A stretch of 64,000 nt of DNA from Vulcaniibacterium tengchongense (GCF_003814555.1 NZ_RKQN01000001.1:1032566-1096565), one strand, 5' to 3'. Counted from the first letter of the stretch, positions 1 through 9,794 are shown. Notes: generated by a model not told the origin, from the letters alone. Numbers and translations are program-made.

Positions 1-1842
1 GGGGTCCTTCACCGAATCCTCGAAGGTGATCCGCGTGCCGGCGCCTCCGACTTCGCTGTACCAGGAATAGATCTGGGCGAGGCGGAAGCGCTTGCGATTG
101 GCGTCGAGGAAGCGTTCCACCCGCAGCACCTCGTCCGACATCTGTTCCTTGGTGTAGCTGCCCTTCCACTGGTAGAACAGGTTGACCTCCTTGCCTTCCT
201 GCCCGCCGAACATGTTCTTCTTGGTCAGCACCATCGGCGCCAGGCTGACCGCGACGATCAGGGCGATGCCGAGCACGCTCCAGCCGCGGTGGTCGAGGGT
301 CCAGCGCAGCAGGCCGGCGTAGCGCTTCTGCATGCGCGGGATGAGGCCGTGCGCGGCGTTCACCGCCGGCGGCGTCTTCAGCCGCGCGGAGATCATCGGG
401 ATCAGGCTGATGGCGACCAGCCACGATGCCAGCAGCGACACCGAGATGGTGATCGCGATCTGGGCCAGGTAGATGCTGAGGAAGTTGCGCTCGCCGAACA
501 GGTTCGGCACGAACACGATGCAGTGGCACAGCGTGCCGGCCGAAAGCGCGATGGCGACGTGCTTGGTGCCGAGGATCGAGGCCAGGCGCGGCTGGTCCGG
601 CATCTTCTCGCGCTCCTGGTAGATGCTCTCCACCACCACCACCGCGTTGTCGACCAGCATGCCCACCGCGAGCAGCAGGCCCATCATCGACAGGATGTTG
701 AGCGTGACCCCGGCGAAGTGCATGAAGCCGAGGGTCATCACGAAGCAGATCGGGATCGCCAGCGTCACCATCAGCGTCGACGGCCAATGGCGCAGGAAGA
801 AGAACAGCACCACGATCGACAGCACCAGGCCGATGGCGCCGGCCTCGGCCAGCTCCAGCAGCGAGGAGGTGACGTTCTCGCCCTGGTCCTCGATGATCTT
901 GACCTGGATGCCGCGCAGCGCCGGCGCCCGGCGGATCTCCTCGACCTCGGCCAGCGCGGCGCGCGACACCTCGACCAGGTTGGCGTTGCGCTCCTTGTAC
1001 ACGTCGATGCCGACCGCGGGGCGCCCGTCCAGGCGCCGGCCGTAGTCCATGCGCGCCGGCTTGAGCCGGATCTCGGCGATGTCGCCCAGGCGCACGCCGC
1101 TGTTGTTCAGCACCAGGTCGCGCAGTTGCTGCAGGTCGGTGAGTTCGCCGACCGGCTGCACCCGCAGGCGCCGGCCGCCGTCGTCGATCTGCCCGGCCGA
1201 GATCGAGAAGTTGACGGCCTTCAGGCGCTCGGTCAGGTCGTTGAGGACGATGCCGTGCGCGGTCAGCCGGTCCGGCAGGATCGCGATCTCCACCTCGTTC
1301 GGCGGCGCGCCGGACACCTCGACCCGGGCGACGCCGGGGATGCGCTCCAGCCGGCGCTTGAACTCGCGGTCGATCAGGTCGTACTCGCGGGTGAGGTCCA
1401 TCTCGCCGGCCAGGCGCACCCGCAGCACGGGTTCGTCGGTGGTGGAGAACTTGAAGACGTTGTAGCGCTGCAGGTCGTCCGGCAGGTCGTCGCGGATCGC
1501 GTCGATGCGTTCGCGTGCCTCGGAGGCGGCGATCGCCACGTCGCGGTCCCAGTCCGAGAACTGGATGAAGATGTTGGCGCCGTCGGCGCGGGCGCTGGCG
1601 TCCATGCGCTTGATGCCCGACATGGTCGACAGCGCCTCCTCCACCGGGCGCAGCACGGTGCGCTCGACCTCCTCGGGCGTGGAGCCGGTGTACGGCATCT
1701 GCACGAAGATGAAGGGCGGCGAGACCTCCGGGAACGCCTCCAGCGGCAACCGGATCGCCGCGATCAGCCCGATCACGAACAGCGATACGAACAGCATGAT
1801 CGTGGTGACCGGGCGCTTGATGCTCAGTTCGGCGACGGTCAT
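1..1842 (-). CDS. Efflux RND transporter permease, second of a pair (3' end outside window)
   Basis: Inner-membrane proton-driven RND permease; 614 codons are visible and the C-terminal half lies beyond position 1. The ATG at 1842 is preceded by a GAGGA that overlaps the end of the upstream permease gene, with only 10 nt between them. The start MTVAELSIKRPVTTIML is the usual RND N-terminus (cytoplasmic tail then TM1), followed by periplasmic porter subdomains and TM2-6. The TM4 motif is GMLVDNAVVVVES: D398 is present but N399 stands where many RND pumps have a second Asp. The adaptor-permease-permease order recalls MdtABC-type heteromeric pumps. Substrate cannot be told from sequence. No outer-membrane TolC-type gene is seen in the window. 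Confidence 0.93.
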   Translation of the reverse strand, partial: MTVAELSIKRPVTTIMLFVSLFVIGLIAAIRLPLEAFPEVSPPFIFVQMPYTGSTPEEVERTVLRPVEEALSTMSGIKRMDASARADGANIFIQFSDWDRDVAIAASEARERIDAIRDDLPDDLQRYNVFKFSTTDEPVLRVRLAGEMDLTREYDLIDREFKRRLERIPGVARVEVSGAPPNEVEIAILPDRLTAHGIVLNDLTERLKAVNFSISAGQIDDGGRRLRVQPVGELTDLQQLRDLVLNNSGVRLGDIAEIRLKPARMDYGRRLDGRPAVGIDVYKERNANLVEVSRAALAEVEEIRRAPALRGIQVKIIEDQGENVTSSLLELAEAGAIGLVLSIVVLFFFLRHWPSTLMVTLAIPICFVMTLGFMHFAGVTLNILSMMGLLLAVGMLVDNAVVVVESIYQEREKMPDQPRLASILGTKHVAIALSAGTLCHCIVFVPNLFGERNFLSIYLAQIAITISVSLLASWLVAISLIPMISARLKTPPAVNAAHGLIPRMQKRYAGLLRWTLDHRGWSVLGIALIVAVSLAPMVLTKKNMFGGQEGKEVNLFYQWKGSYTKEQMSDEVLRVERFLDANRKRFRLAQIYSWYSEVGGAGTRITFEDSVKDP

Positions 1843-1852
1843 GCGCGCGTCC

Positions 1853-4800
1853 TCACGCCTGCTCCGGGCGGGCGCCCGGCCCGGCCAGCGGCTGCTGCTC
1901 GCCCTCGATCAGCGCCTCCACCGCCGCGTGCTCCCGGCGGGCGCGGCGTCCGCGTTCGCGGTAGTACTCGTCGGCGCGGCGGTCGAGCAGGTCGTAGACC
2001 ACCGGGATCACCACCAGCGTCAGCAGGGTCGAGATCAGCAGGCCGCCGATCACCGTGATCGCCATCGGCGAGCGCACCTCGGCGCCCTCGCCCACCGCGA
2101 GGGCCAGCGGCAGGAAGCCGAACAGGGTGCAGGCCGTGGTCATGACGATCGGGCGCAGGCGCGAGCGCGCGCCTTCGATCAGCGCCTCGCGCTTGGCCAC
2201 CCCGGCCTCGCGCAGCTGGTTGACCTTGTCGATCAGGATGATCGCGTTCTTCGTCACCAGGCCCACCAGCAGGATCAGGCCGATGAACACCACCACTGAG
2301 ATCGGCGAACCGGTCAGCACGAGCGCCAGCACCGCGCCCACCAGCGCCAGCGGGATGGTGAACAGGATCACGAAGGGGTGCAGCAGCGATTCGAACTGCG
2401 AGGCCATCACCAGGTAGACCAGGAACACCGCCAGCCCGAACGCGAACAGCAGCGACTTCACCGAGCCGGCCAGCTCCTCGCCCTGGCCGCCGATGTGCAT
2501 GCGCACGTCGGCGCCGAGCGGCTGCTTGGCGACCATGTCCTGCACTTCCTGCACCGCGGTGCCAAGATCGATGCCGCGCAGGTTGGCCGAGACGATCGCC
2601 ACCCGCACCTGGTCGGCGCGGTGGATCTCGCTCGGGCCGGTGGTGGCGACGACGTCGGCCACCGCCGACAGGCGCACCGGGCGGGCGCTGCCGGGGTTCA
2701 CGATCAGGTTGCGGATGCCCTCGACCGAGTTGCGGTCGTCCTCGCGCGCGCGCACCAGCACGTCGATCTTGCGGTCGCGGAAGCTGTAGCGGGTGGCGAC
2801 TTCGCCGCGCACCTTCTTCACCACGACGTCGGCGATCTGGCGCGTGGTCAGGCCGAGCGCGCCGGCGCGGTCCTGGTCGAAGCGGATCTGGATCTCCGGG
2901 AAGCCCTGCTCCACCGTCGACTTCACGTCGGCGTAGTGCGGGCTGGCGCGCAGCATCGCGGCCATCTGCTGCCCGGCGCGCTCGATCGAGGCCAGGTCCT
3001 GGCCGCGCAGTTCGATTTCCAGCGGCGTGGAGAAGCTGAACAACTCGGGGCGGCTGAAATCGACCTGAGCTTCCGGGTACGCGGCCATGGTCGCGCGCAG
3101 GCGTTCGGTCTCCTCGGCCTCGACCTGCTTGCTGCCGCCGTCGGCCATGATCACGTCGAGCTTGCCGATGTTCTCGCCGCTCTCGGTCGGGTTCGCGTCC
3201 AGGCGCGTGCCGCTGCCGCTGACGCCGTACAACGCGCGGATGCCCGGGTCCTGCGCGTGCCGGCTCTGCACCGCGCGCACCAGCGCGTCGGTTTCGCGCA
3301 GCGGCGTGCCCGGCGGCAGCTTCACGGTCATCTCGAAGCGGTCCTGGGCGAGCTGGGGGATCAGGTCGGCGCCGAGCATCGGCACGATCAGCAGCGTGCC
3401 GGCGAACGCCGCCGCGGCCACGCCCAGCACCAGCGCGGGCCGCTGCAGCGCGCCCGGCAGCAGGCGCAGGTAGCCGCGCTCGGCGCGGGCGTACGGCGCC
3501 ATCGCCAGGTCGCTGGCCTTGCGCATGACCGGCCCGACGATCGCCGCCAGCAGGCGCCACAGCCGCACCAGCCCCCACGCCGCGGCGAACACCAGGCCGC
3601 GGATCGCCGCGCCCAGGCCGTGCCCGGTCGCCGCCAGCGGCTTCTGCAGCTTCGACCGCGGCTGCCAGCGCGGATGCGCCGGCTCCTCCGGGAAGCCCAG
3701 CGGCGGCCGGCCCTTGAGCGCGCTGAGCATCGGGATCAGCGTCATCGACACCACCAGCGAGATGCCGATCGCCAGGGCCACCGTCATGGCCTGGTCGCGG
3801 AACAGCTGGCCGGCGATGCCCTCGACGAACACCAGCGGCAGGAACACCGCGATCGTGGTCAGGGTCGAGGCGACCACCGCCATGCTGACCTCGCGGGTGC
3901 CGACGATCGCCGCCTCGACGATGCCCAGGCCGCGCTCGCGCGCCTTGGCGATCGATTCCAGCACCACGATCGAGTCGTCCACCACCAGGCCGGTCGCCAG
4001 AGCCAGGCCGCCCAGCGACATCACGTTCAGGCTCAGCCCGAGCTGGCCCATGAAGAAGAACGTGGCGACGATCGACACCGGCAGCGACAGGCTGATCACG
4101 AACGTGCTCCAGCCGTCGCGCAGGAACAGGAAGATGATCAGGATCGCCAGCACGCCGCCGATCACCGCGTCCATCTTCACGTCGCTGATCGCATGGCGGA
4201 TGAACTGCGACTGGTCGTCGACCGTGGTCAGCTCGACGTCGGCCGGGATCTGCTCGCGGATCTGCTCCAGCCGCGCCTGCACCGCGTCGGCGGTGGCGAC
4301 GGTGTTGGCGTCGCCTTCCTTGTAGATCGCCAGTTCGACCGCCTCCTTGCCGGCCAGGCGGATGATCGCCTCGCGCTCCTTGAAGCCCTGCCGCACCTCG
4401 GCGATGTCCTTCAGCCGCACCGGCTTGCCGCCCGCGGCCACGGCGCTCGAGTTCGAGGTCGTGCTCTGCAGCGACGAGGCCGCGGCGATCGCCTCCGCCG
4501 AACCGGTGGCCGCGGCGATCGCCAGCATCTGCTGCGCGGCCGCGGCGGTGGCGTTGTCGCCGCCGCCCTGCACCGTCACCAGCATCTCGCGCATCTCCTC
4601 GACGGTCGCGAACTGGTTCACCGTGCGCACCAGGTAGCGCTGCGCGCCCTGCTCGAGGCGGCCGCCGGAGACGTTGACGTTCTCCTGCTGCAGGCGCTGG
4701 ATCACGGTATCGATCGGCAGGTTGAGCTGGGCCAGCTTCTGCTGGTCGATGTCGACCTGGACCTCGTCCTCGAGACCGCCGCCGACCTTGACCGCGGCCA

Positions 4801-5344
4801 CGCCGTCGACCGGCTCCAGCTTCTTCTTCAGGTCGTCGTCGGCGTAGCGGCGCAGCGCGGTCAGGGTGCGCACGTCGTCGCGGCCGTCCTTCGAGGTCAG
4901 CGCCAGGCGCAGGATCGGTTCGGTCGATGGATTGAAGCGCAGCAGCACCGGTGCCTCGGCTTCGAGCGGCAGCTGCAGCACCTCCAGCTTGTCGCGCACC
5001 TCGAGCGAGGCCTGGTCCATGTCCGTGCCCCAGGCGAATTCGAGCACCACGTCGCTCTGGCCGGTGCGCGAGACCGACTTGAGCTTGCGCAGGCCCTTGA
5101 CCACGCCGACGGCCTCCTCGACCGGCTCGGTGATCAGGGTCTCGATCTCCGCCGGCGCGGCGCCGGTGTACTCGGTGCGCACCGTCAGCGTCGGATAGCT
5201 CAGGTCCGGCAGCAGGTTGACCTTGAGGTCGCCCAGGGCGATGCAGCCGAACAGGAACATCGTGATCCAGAACATCGCCACGGTGACGCGGCGACGCGTG
5301 GAAAACTCGACCAGGCCGGACATTTCCGCGGAAGGCTGGCTCAC
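1853..5344 (-). CDS. Efflux RND transporter permease, first of a pair
   Basis: 1163-residue RND inner-membrane pump subunit, longer than the usual ~1040. The start is GTG at 5344, supported by a GGGAG 5 nt upstream; the ATG at codon 8 is an alternative. TM4 carries GLVVDDSIVVLE with the Asp pair D456/D457 of the proton relay, and the C-terminal half has GLVTKNAIILIDK with the partner Lys. Extra length comes from an Ala/Ser/Thr-rich insert at about 259-306 in the porter domain and an extended central cytoplasmic linker at about 555-650. It follows the adaptor gene by 12 nt and precedes the second permease by 10 nt, so the three are one operon. Confidence 0.95.
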   Translation of the reverse strand: MSQPSAEMSGLVEFSTRRRVTVAMFWITMFLFGCIALGDLKVNLLPDLSYPTLTVRTEYTGAAPAEIETLITEPVEEAVGVVKGLRKLKSVSRTGQSDVVLEFAWGTDMDQASLEVRDKLEVLQLPLEAEAPVLLRFNPSTEPILRLALTSKDGRDDVRTLTALRRYADDDLKKKLEPVDGVAAVKVGGGLEDEVQVDIDQQKLAQLNLPIDTVIQRLQQENVNVSGGRLEQGAQRYLVRTVNQFATVEEMREMLVTVQGGGDNATAAAAQQMLAIAAATGSAEAIAAASSLQSTTSNSSAVAAGGKPVRLKDIAEVRQGFKEREAIIRLAGKEAVELAIYKEGDANTVATADAVQARLEQIREQIPADVELTTVDDQSQFIRHAISDVKMDAVIGGVLAILIIFLFLRDGWSTFVISLSLPVSIVATFFFMGQLGLSLNVMSLGGLALATGLVVDDSIVVLESIAKARERGLGIVEAAIVGTREVSMAVVASTLTTIAVFLPLVFVEGIAGQLFRDQAMTVALAIGISLVVSMTLIPMLSALKGRPPLGFPEEPAHPRWQPRSKLQKPLAATGHGLGAAIRGLVFAAAWGLVRLWRLLAAIVGPVMRKASDLAMAPYARAERGYLRLLPGALQRPALVLGVAAAAFAGTLLIVPMLGADLIPQLAQDRFEMTVKLPPGTPLRETDALVRAVQSRHAQDPGIRALYGVSGSGTRLDANPTESGENIGKLDVIMADGGSKQVEAEETERLRATMAAYPEAQVDFSRPELFSFSTPLEIELRGQDLASIERAGQQMAAMLRASPHYADVKSTVEQGFPEIQIRFDQDRAGALGLTTRQIADVVVKKVRGEVATRYSFRDRKIDVLVRAREDDRNSVEGIRNLIVNPGSARPVRLSAVADVVATTGPSEIHRADQVRVAIVSANLRGIDLGTAVQEVQDMVAKQPLGADVRMHIGGQGEELAGSVKSLLFAFGLAVFLVYLVMASQFESLLHPFVILFTIPLALVGAVLALVLTGSPISVVVFIGLILLVGLVTKNAIILIDKVNQLREAGVAKREALIEGARSRLRPIVMTTACTLFGFLPLALAVGEGAEVRSPMAITVIGGLLISTLLTLVVIPVVYDLLDRRADEYYRERGRRARREHAAVEALIEGEQQPLAGPGARPEQA

Positions 5345-5356
5345 GTTCGCTCCCGG

Positions 5357-6484
5357 TCAGCGCTGGGCGGCGGCATCGGCGGCGGCGACCTGCGCGCCCT
5401 TGGCGGCCGGCGCGATCACCTGCACCGGGCTGCCGTCGCGCAGCGCGGTCTTGCCGGCGACCACCACCTGGTCGCCTTCCTTGACCCCCTGGCGGATCTC
5501 CGCCCAGGCGCCGTCGAGGTAGCCGAGCTTGACCGGCACGCGCTTGCTCTTGCCGCCCTGGACCACGAACACCGCGGGGTCGCTCTCGTCGTCGAGCAGC
5601 GCCGCGCGCGGCACCACCAGCGCGTCGGCACGCTGGTCGTAGTCGATGCGCAGGCGGCCGAACATGCCCGGCTGCAGCTCGCCGCCGGCGGCGAAGGCGC
5701 AGACCACGCGGAAGGTGCCGCTGCCGGAGTCCACCACCGGCGCCACGCGGGCCACCGCGCCCTTGAAGGTCTTGCCCGGCAACGCGTCGACCTGCAGCTG
5801 CACCGGCAGGCCCGGTTTCAGCGTCGCCAGCTCGCGCTCGGGCACGTTGAGCGTGGCCTCCAGGCGCGAGGTGTCGACGATGCGCATGATCGGCGTGTTG
5901 ATCTGGACGAAGTTGCCGGTCTTGATCGAGCGCGAGGCGATCACGCCGGAGATCGGCGCCTCGACGTTGGCGTAGGACAGTTCCAGGTTCGCCAGGCGGT
6001 TCGCGGCGCGCGCGTTCTCCAGGTCGAAGCGGAGCTGGTCGTGGTCGTTGGCGCTGAGCAGGTTCTGCTCGGCCATCTGCTTGGCGCGCGCGTAGTTGGC
6101 CTCGAGCTTGCGCATCTGCGCCGCGGTCTGCGCCGCCTGCAGTTCGGCGCGCGCCGAGTCCAGGCGCACCAGGGTCTGCCCCGCGCGCACCGGCTGGCCT
6201 TCCTCGACCAGTACCGCGAGGGCCACGCCCGAGGTCTTGGCCACGACCTGCGATTCGGCCACCGGTTCCAGCGGCGCCGTGCCGGTGTAGCTTGCGGCGA
6301 TCGCGCGGCGCCCGGCCTTCGCCACTTCCACCGGCACCGCCTCGGGCGGCTTCTCGCCCGGCTTGGCCTGCGCGTCGGCCGGGCCCGCGCCGCCCTTGCA
6401 GGCGGCCAGCGCGAGCAGACAGGGCAGCAGGACCGCGGCGGAACGCGCGAAACCGTGGCTGCGCGAACGGGAAAGCTGATGCAT
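5357..6484 (-). CDS. RND efflux periplasmic adaptor (HlyD/MFP family), lipoprotein
   Basis: Membrane-fusion protein of 375 residues joining the RND pump to an outer-membrane channel. The N-terminus has a signal peptide ending in the lipobox LAAC (Cys29), so it is probably lipid-anchored like AcrA. Next come the first lipoyl half, an alpha-helical hairpin (about 95-155, Ala/Gln/Glu-rich), the second lipoyl half with GVIASRSIKTGNFVQ, and a beta-barrel plus membrane-proximal domain. It is the promoter-proximal gene of the efflux operon. No regulator gene is adjacent; upstream on the minus strand is the shared region 6485-6843. Confidence 0.95.
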   Translation of the reverse strand: MHQLSRSRSHGFARSAAVLLPCLLALAACKGGAGPADAQAKPGEKPPEAVPVEVAKAGRRAIAASYTGTAPLEPVAESQVVAKTSGVALAVLVEEGQPVRAGQTLVRLDSARAELQAAQTAAQMRKLEANYARAKQMAEQNLLSANDHDQLRFDLENARAANRLANLELSYANVEAPISGVIASRSIKTGNFVQINTPIMRIVDTSRLEATLNVPERELATLKPGLPVQLQVDALPGKTFKGAVARVAPVVDSGSGTFRVVCAFAAGGELQPGMFGRLRIDYDQRADALVVPRAALLDDESDPAVFVVQGGKSKRVPVKLGYLDGAWAEIRQGVKEGDQVVVAGKTALRDGSPVQVIAPAAKGAQVAAADAAAQR

Positions 6485-6843
6485 TGCGAAGGACCCCGGA
6501 TGGTTGAGACCGGCTCCATGCCGGTGTTGTATGTAGGTATATCACCCAGTCCCGCAGCCACCATCCGCCGAAGGTCATGGTGACTGCCGGACTAAGCGCG
6601 GCGCGAGCAGGTTTCCGCACCCGCGGCGCGGCGCCGCTTCCGCCTTCGCCGCGCCGCGTCGTGGCGCGCCCCCGTGAGGAGCAACGCAGCGCCGCGTGCG
6701 CACGGGCCGGTTCGCTCCTTTGGATGCGCGAGGGGGCGGCTTCGTTGCGGCGTGAACGCAGGCTATACTCGCCGACTTATGCGTGGCCGCGCCCGCGCAG
6801 CCAGCTCACTTTCGCCAGCCATTCGAGATTGCGGACTTACGAC
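6485..6843. promoter_or_regulatory. Divergent intergenic region between efflux operon and cytochrome c genes
   Basis: 359 nt without a supported gene. On the plus strand a good -10 hexamer, TATACT, lies at 6764-6769 in front of the cytochrome gene, with only a weak -35 (TTCGTT, 6741-6746, 17-nt spacer). Near 6525-6545 an AT-rich patch (GTATGTAGGTATATCA) stands out from the GC-rich surroundings and could hold the promoter or operator of the efflux operon on the minus strand. That part is inference from base composition only. Confidence 0.5.
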
Positions 6844-7215
6844 ATGATGCGACCGCTGATGATCGCCGCCTGCCTCGCCCTGACCGCCGCCGCGTCCGCC
6901 GCCGCGGCGCAGGAGACGACCCAGGCTCCCGCCGCCGCCCCCGCGTCCGCCGCGCCGGCCCTCAAGGGCGATCCCCAGGCCGGCCGCCAGCTGACCTACA
7001 CCTGCCACGGCTGCCATGGCGTCACCGGCTACAAGAACGCCTATCCGAACTACCACGTGCCCAAGATCGGCGGCCAGCCGGCGGAGTACCTGGTCAACGC
7101 GCTCACCGAGTACAAGCGCGGCACGCGCAAGCACCCGACCATGCAGGCCCAGTCGCAGAGCTTCTCCGACCAGGACATCGCCGACATCGCCGCCTTCCTT
7201 TCCTCGCTGAAGTGA
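6844..7215 (+). CDS. Small exported c-type cytochrome
   Basis: 123-residue single-haem cytochrome c. The signal peptide ends around AAAAQE (residues 1-23), followed by an Ala/Pro-rich linker. One haem motif, CHGCH (in TYTCHGCHGVTG), covalently binds haem; the distal Met is probably in HPTMQAQ. The C-terminal helix is DIADIAAFLSSL. The size fits class I cytochromes of the c5/c553 kind, acting as periplasmic electron carriers. The start at ATG 6844 (second ATG at 6847) is preceded by GGA and by the TATACT promoter hexamer. The next gene, 14 nt downstream, is another cytochrome, so they are co-transcribed. Confidence 0.88.
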   Translation: MMRPLMIAACLALTAAASAAAAQETTQAPAAAPASAAPALKGDPQAGRQLTYTCHGCHGVTGYKNAYPNYHVPKIGGQPAEYLVNALTEYKRGTRKHPTMQAQSQSFSDQDIADIAAFLSSLK

Positions 7216-7229
7216 GTGAGCAGACGACC

Positions 7230-7676
7230 ATGACGAACAAGCTTCTCGCCATCGCCCCTGCTCTCCTCGCGGTCGCGTTCGCCGTGGCCGGCTGCTCGCA
7301 GTCGGATACGCCGGCCGAGCACTCCGCCGCCGACCGCGGCGAAGGCCACACCTCCTCGTCGGCCGGCCTGCCCGCCGGCCACATCGCCGCCGGCGAAAAG
7401 CTCGCCAAGACCAAGGGCAAGGCCACCGGCCAGTCCTGCATCGACTGCCACGGCCCGGAAGGCAATGCGCCGATCGACGCGACGTATCCGAAACTCGCCG
7501 GGCAGTACTACGACTACATCGCCCACGCCCTGCAGGCCTACCGCAGCGGCGACCGCGAGCACGCGCTGATGTCGAGCCAGGCCAAGGACCTGACCGACCA
7601 GCAGATCGCCGACCTGGCCGCATACTTCGGCTCGCGCCAGGGCAGCCTCCGCGACCTGCACGGCGCGCACGACTGA
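7230..7676 (+). CDS. Lipoprotein c-type cytochrome
   Basis: 148-residue cytochrome c with a lipoprotein signal (lipobox VAGC, Cys22; +2 residue Ser) and a Ser/His/Glu-rich linker. It has one CIDCH haem motif in QSCIDCHGPEGN, an axial Met candidate in HALMSSQ, and a C-terminal helix DQQIADLAAYFGS. The mature haem domain resembles that of the preceding gene, consistent with a tandem duplication and divergence into a membrane-tethered partner. Likely role: electron transfer at the periplasmic membrane face. A strong terminator follows directly. The terminal oxidase or reductase partner is not in this window. Confidence 0.87.
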   Translation: MTNKLLAIAPALLAVAFAVAGCSQSDTPAEHSAADRGEGHTSSSAGLPAGHIAAGEKLAKTKGKATGQSCIDCHGPEGNAPIDATYPKLAGQYYDYIAHALQAYRSGDREHALMSSQAKDLTDQQIADLAAYFGSRQGSLRDLHGAHD

Positions 7677-7696
7677 CCGGCCGCCGCCCGGCTGGC

Positions 7697-7728
7697 AAAG
7701 GCCCGCTTCGGCGGGCCTTTTCGTTTTT
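7697..7728 (+). terminator. Rho-independent terminator of the cytochrome pair
   Basis: Perfect 10-bp stem AAAGGCCCGC / GCGGGCCTTT with a TTCG tetraloop (7707-7710), followed by TTTTCGTTTTT. Textbook intrinsic terminator 20 nt after the cytochrome stop codon. Confidence 0.92.
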
Positions 7729-8118
7729 CCGCCACCGGAACCGCGGGCTTAGTCGCGAGGATGCGGCGCGCCGACGCGCTCCCCGCTCTCGGGACGGGCG
7801 AATAGCCTGCTTCGGCTTCCCGCGGCGCGCCGCGGTCCGAGCGGCCGGGGCACGGCGTGCACGGCTTCGGCGAGAGGAGCGCCGCCGAAGGAACCCGCGG
7901 GCGCCTGTCAACGCCGGGCGCGCGGACCCAGGCGGCCTGCGCTGCGCGCAACCGGGAGCGGCGGCGACCGCGCCGAAAGCGACGGGTCCGCGGCGAGGAC
8001 CGGGCAGGCACGCCGAGGCGGCCTGCATCGCGTTCGCCGATGAATGCCCGGACGCCGCGGCGGGGCGGCTCGCCGGGCTGCGCTTGCACGAGCGCGAGGC
8101 AACGGACGCGAGCGACGC
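7729..8118. other. Intergenic region without a supported gene
   Basis: 390 nt of GC-rich sequence between the cytochrome terminator and the 3' end of the minus-strand proline-rich gene. Open frames exist on both strands but have Arg-rich translations with no recognisable domain or ribosome binding site. I see no tRNA, repeat or terminator here. Confidence 0.5.
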
Positions 8119-9774
8119 CTATCGCCGCACCGAACCGTTGTCCTCCTGCAACTCGGGCTTGAACGGGATGTCCGGCGGCGGCCGCGCCGTGGCGGGCTGC
8201 TCGTTGAGGTTCGGATCGCTCAGGCCGCAGGCGCCGCCGAACGCGAGCAGCGAGACAATGCACTGGATGCGCTTGTTGGTGCCCGGCAACGGGATCGAGA
8301 CCTCCTCGATGCCCTTGCGCACCCATTCGGCCAGCAGGGTCTCGTTCGGCACCCAGTACCGGTCGAACGAAGTCGGCTCGTAATCGTTGGGTTTGCGCTT
8401 GAGCCAGGTGCCGGCGCGGTCGAGATCCTTGATCTCCTGGGTGATCGTGCCCGGCGGCATGCCGGGCGAGGCGGACCCGGACGGCTCCGGCACGCGCACG
8501 CTGCCGTCGCGGTCGTACAGGCCCGGCGGGGTACCGCGCTGCGCGCCCGGGCTGTTGCGCGTCGATGCGCCCCAGTCGTCGCTGCGCGCCGGCGTGGACC
8601 AGCTGCCCGGGGCCGGCGCAGGGCGCGGCCCGGCGCCCGGATCGCCGGGCCGCGGCGCCGCCGCGGGCGCGGGCGCGGCGGTTGCGGGCGGGGTGGCGGC
8701 GGGGGTCGCCGCCGGTGCGGCCTGGCTCGCCGCCGCGCGCGGCGGGCCGGCGGATGGCGGGCTCGGCATCGGCACTTCGGCCGTGCGCACCGGCGGCGCC
8801 GCCGCGCGCAGTTCCGGCACGGGCAACGGCGGCGTGTCGAGCGGGCGCACCGCCGGGCGCGGCAGCGGCGCGGCCACTTCGCGCTCGCGCACCTGCGGCT
8901 CGGGCGCGTCCAGGCTGGGCGCCGCCAATTCGGGCCGCGGCAATTCGCGCCGGATCGGCTGCACCGGTTCGGCCACTTCGCGTTGCGCCAGGGCCGGGCT
9001 GGGCGCGCTCAATCGCGGCGCCTCGATGCGCGGCTCCGGCGGCCGCCGCCGCGTCGGCGGCAGCACGAATACCTCCGGCGCCTGCGGCGTCGGTTCGCTC
9101 ACGGTCACCGGCTGCTCGGGCGCGGGCGTGGCCGGCAGCTGCGGCTCGGGGACCTCGCGCTGCGGCACGTCCGGCAGCGGCGCCTCCAGTGCCGGCTGCG
9201 GCAGCGCGGGCGGCGGCACCGCCCCGGCAGGACGGGACGCCGGCGACTGCGGCCGGGTCGGCGGCTGCGCCGGCGATGGCGCGGCAGGCTGCGCCTGCTC
9301 GCTTGGCGGCGCGCCGCCACCGGGTTCCTGCGGCGTGCCCGCGCCGACGAATTCCACCTGCACCACGTCCTCGCCCTGCGGCGGCTCGCCGACCTGGGCA
9401 TAGCGCAGGTACATCAGGTACAGCAGCAAGGCGCCGAACAGCAGATGCCACAGTGCGGTGACGAGCGCCGCGGCCCAGCTCAGGCGCCGGTCGCGATAGT
9501 CCGCCGGGTGCCAGCCCTGCCGCCACAGCCGGGTGAACGCCTGCCAGCGGCTCAGATCGCCCACGCGCGGCGGCGGCACGGCCGGCGGGCGCTGCAGGAA
9601 CGCTTCGACGAAGGCCTCGGCCGGCGCGCCGGTGACCGCGCCGGCGCGCTCGCGCATGCTCGCGAACCAGGCCGCCCAGCCGGGCGGGAACTCGCCCGGC
9701 GGCCGGCGCCGGTGCGGCGCCACCAGCAACAGGCGGCGCTGCACGGCGTGGATCAGATCGGCGGCGGAGAACAT
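8119..9774 (-). CDS. Proline-rich single-TM (TonB-like) envelope protein, unknown function
   Basis: 551 residues. A cytoplasmic N-terminal region of about 98 residues is followed by one strongly hydrophobic segment (about 100-123: [20 protein letters not shown]). A periplasmic region of about 300 residues comes next, extremely rich in Pro, Ala, Glu and Arg with repeated PPxP, REVxEP and LPRPEL-like units. A short C-terminal domain ends the protein, containing two Cys ([14 protein letters not shown]). The plan resembles TonB or TolA (anchor plus rigid spacer) but no TonB_C fold is evident. Xanthomonad genomes carry similar proteins under names such as transmembrane repetitive protein (recalled from general knowledge). 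nfuA is 20 nt upstream on the same strand. Confidence 0.75.
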   Translation of the reverse strand: MFSAADLIHAVQRRLLLVAPHRRRPPGEFPPGWAAWFASMRERAGAVTGAPAEAFVEAFLQRPPAVPPPRVGDLSRWQAFTRLWRQGWHPADYRDRRLSWAAALVTALWHLLFGALLLYLMYLRYAQVGEPPQGEDVVQVEFVGAGTPQEPGGGAPPSEQAQPAAPSPAQPPTRPQSPASRPAGAVPPPALPQPALEAPLPDVPQREVPEPQLPATPAPEQPVTVSEPTPQAPEVFVLPPTRRRPPEPRIEAPRLSAPSPALAQREVAEPVQPIRRELPRPELAAPSLDAPEPQVREREVAAPLPRPAVRPLDTPPLPVPELRAAAPPVRTAEVPMPSPPSAGPPRAAASQAAPAATPAATPPATAAPAPAAAPRPGDPGAGPRPAPAPGSWSTPARSDDWGASTRNSPGAQRGTPPGLYDRDGSVRVPEPSGSASPGMPPGTITQEIKDLDRAGTWLKRKPNDYEPTSFDRYWVPNETLLAEWVRKGIEEVSIPLPGTNKRIQCIVSLLAFGGACGLSDPNLNEQPATARPPPDIPFKPELQEDNGSVRR

Positions 9775-9794
9775 CTACGTCGCCGTGCCCCGGC

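Noticed and set aside
2378-6583. 1401-residue open frame on the plus strand
   Set aside because: Antisense shadow of the RND operon; translation is dominated by Arg, His, Gln and Ala with no domain, typical of the opposite strand of high-GC genes.
7857-8162. 101-residue plus-strand frame in the gap 7729-8118
   Set aside because: Arg/Pro-rich, no ribosome binding site, runs into the 3' end of the opposite gene; no sign of coding constraint.
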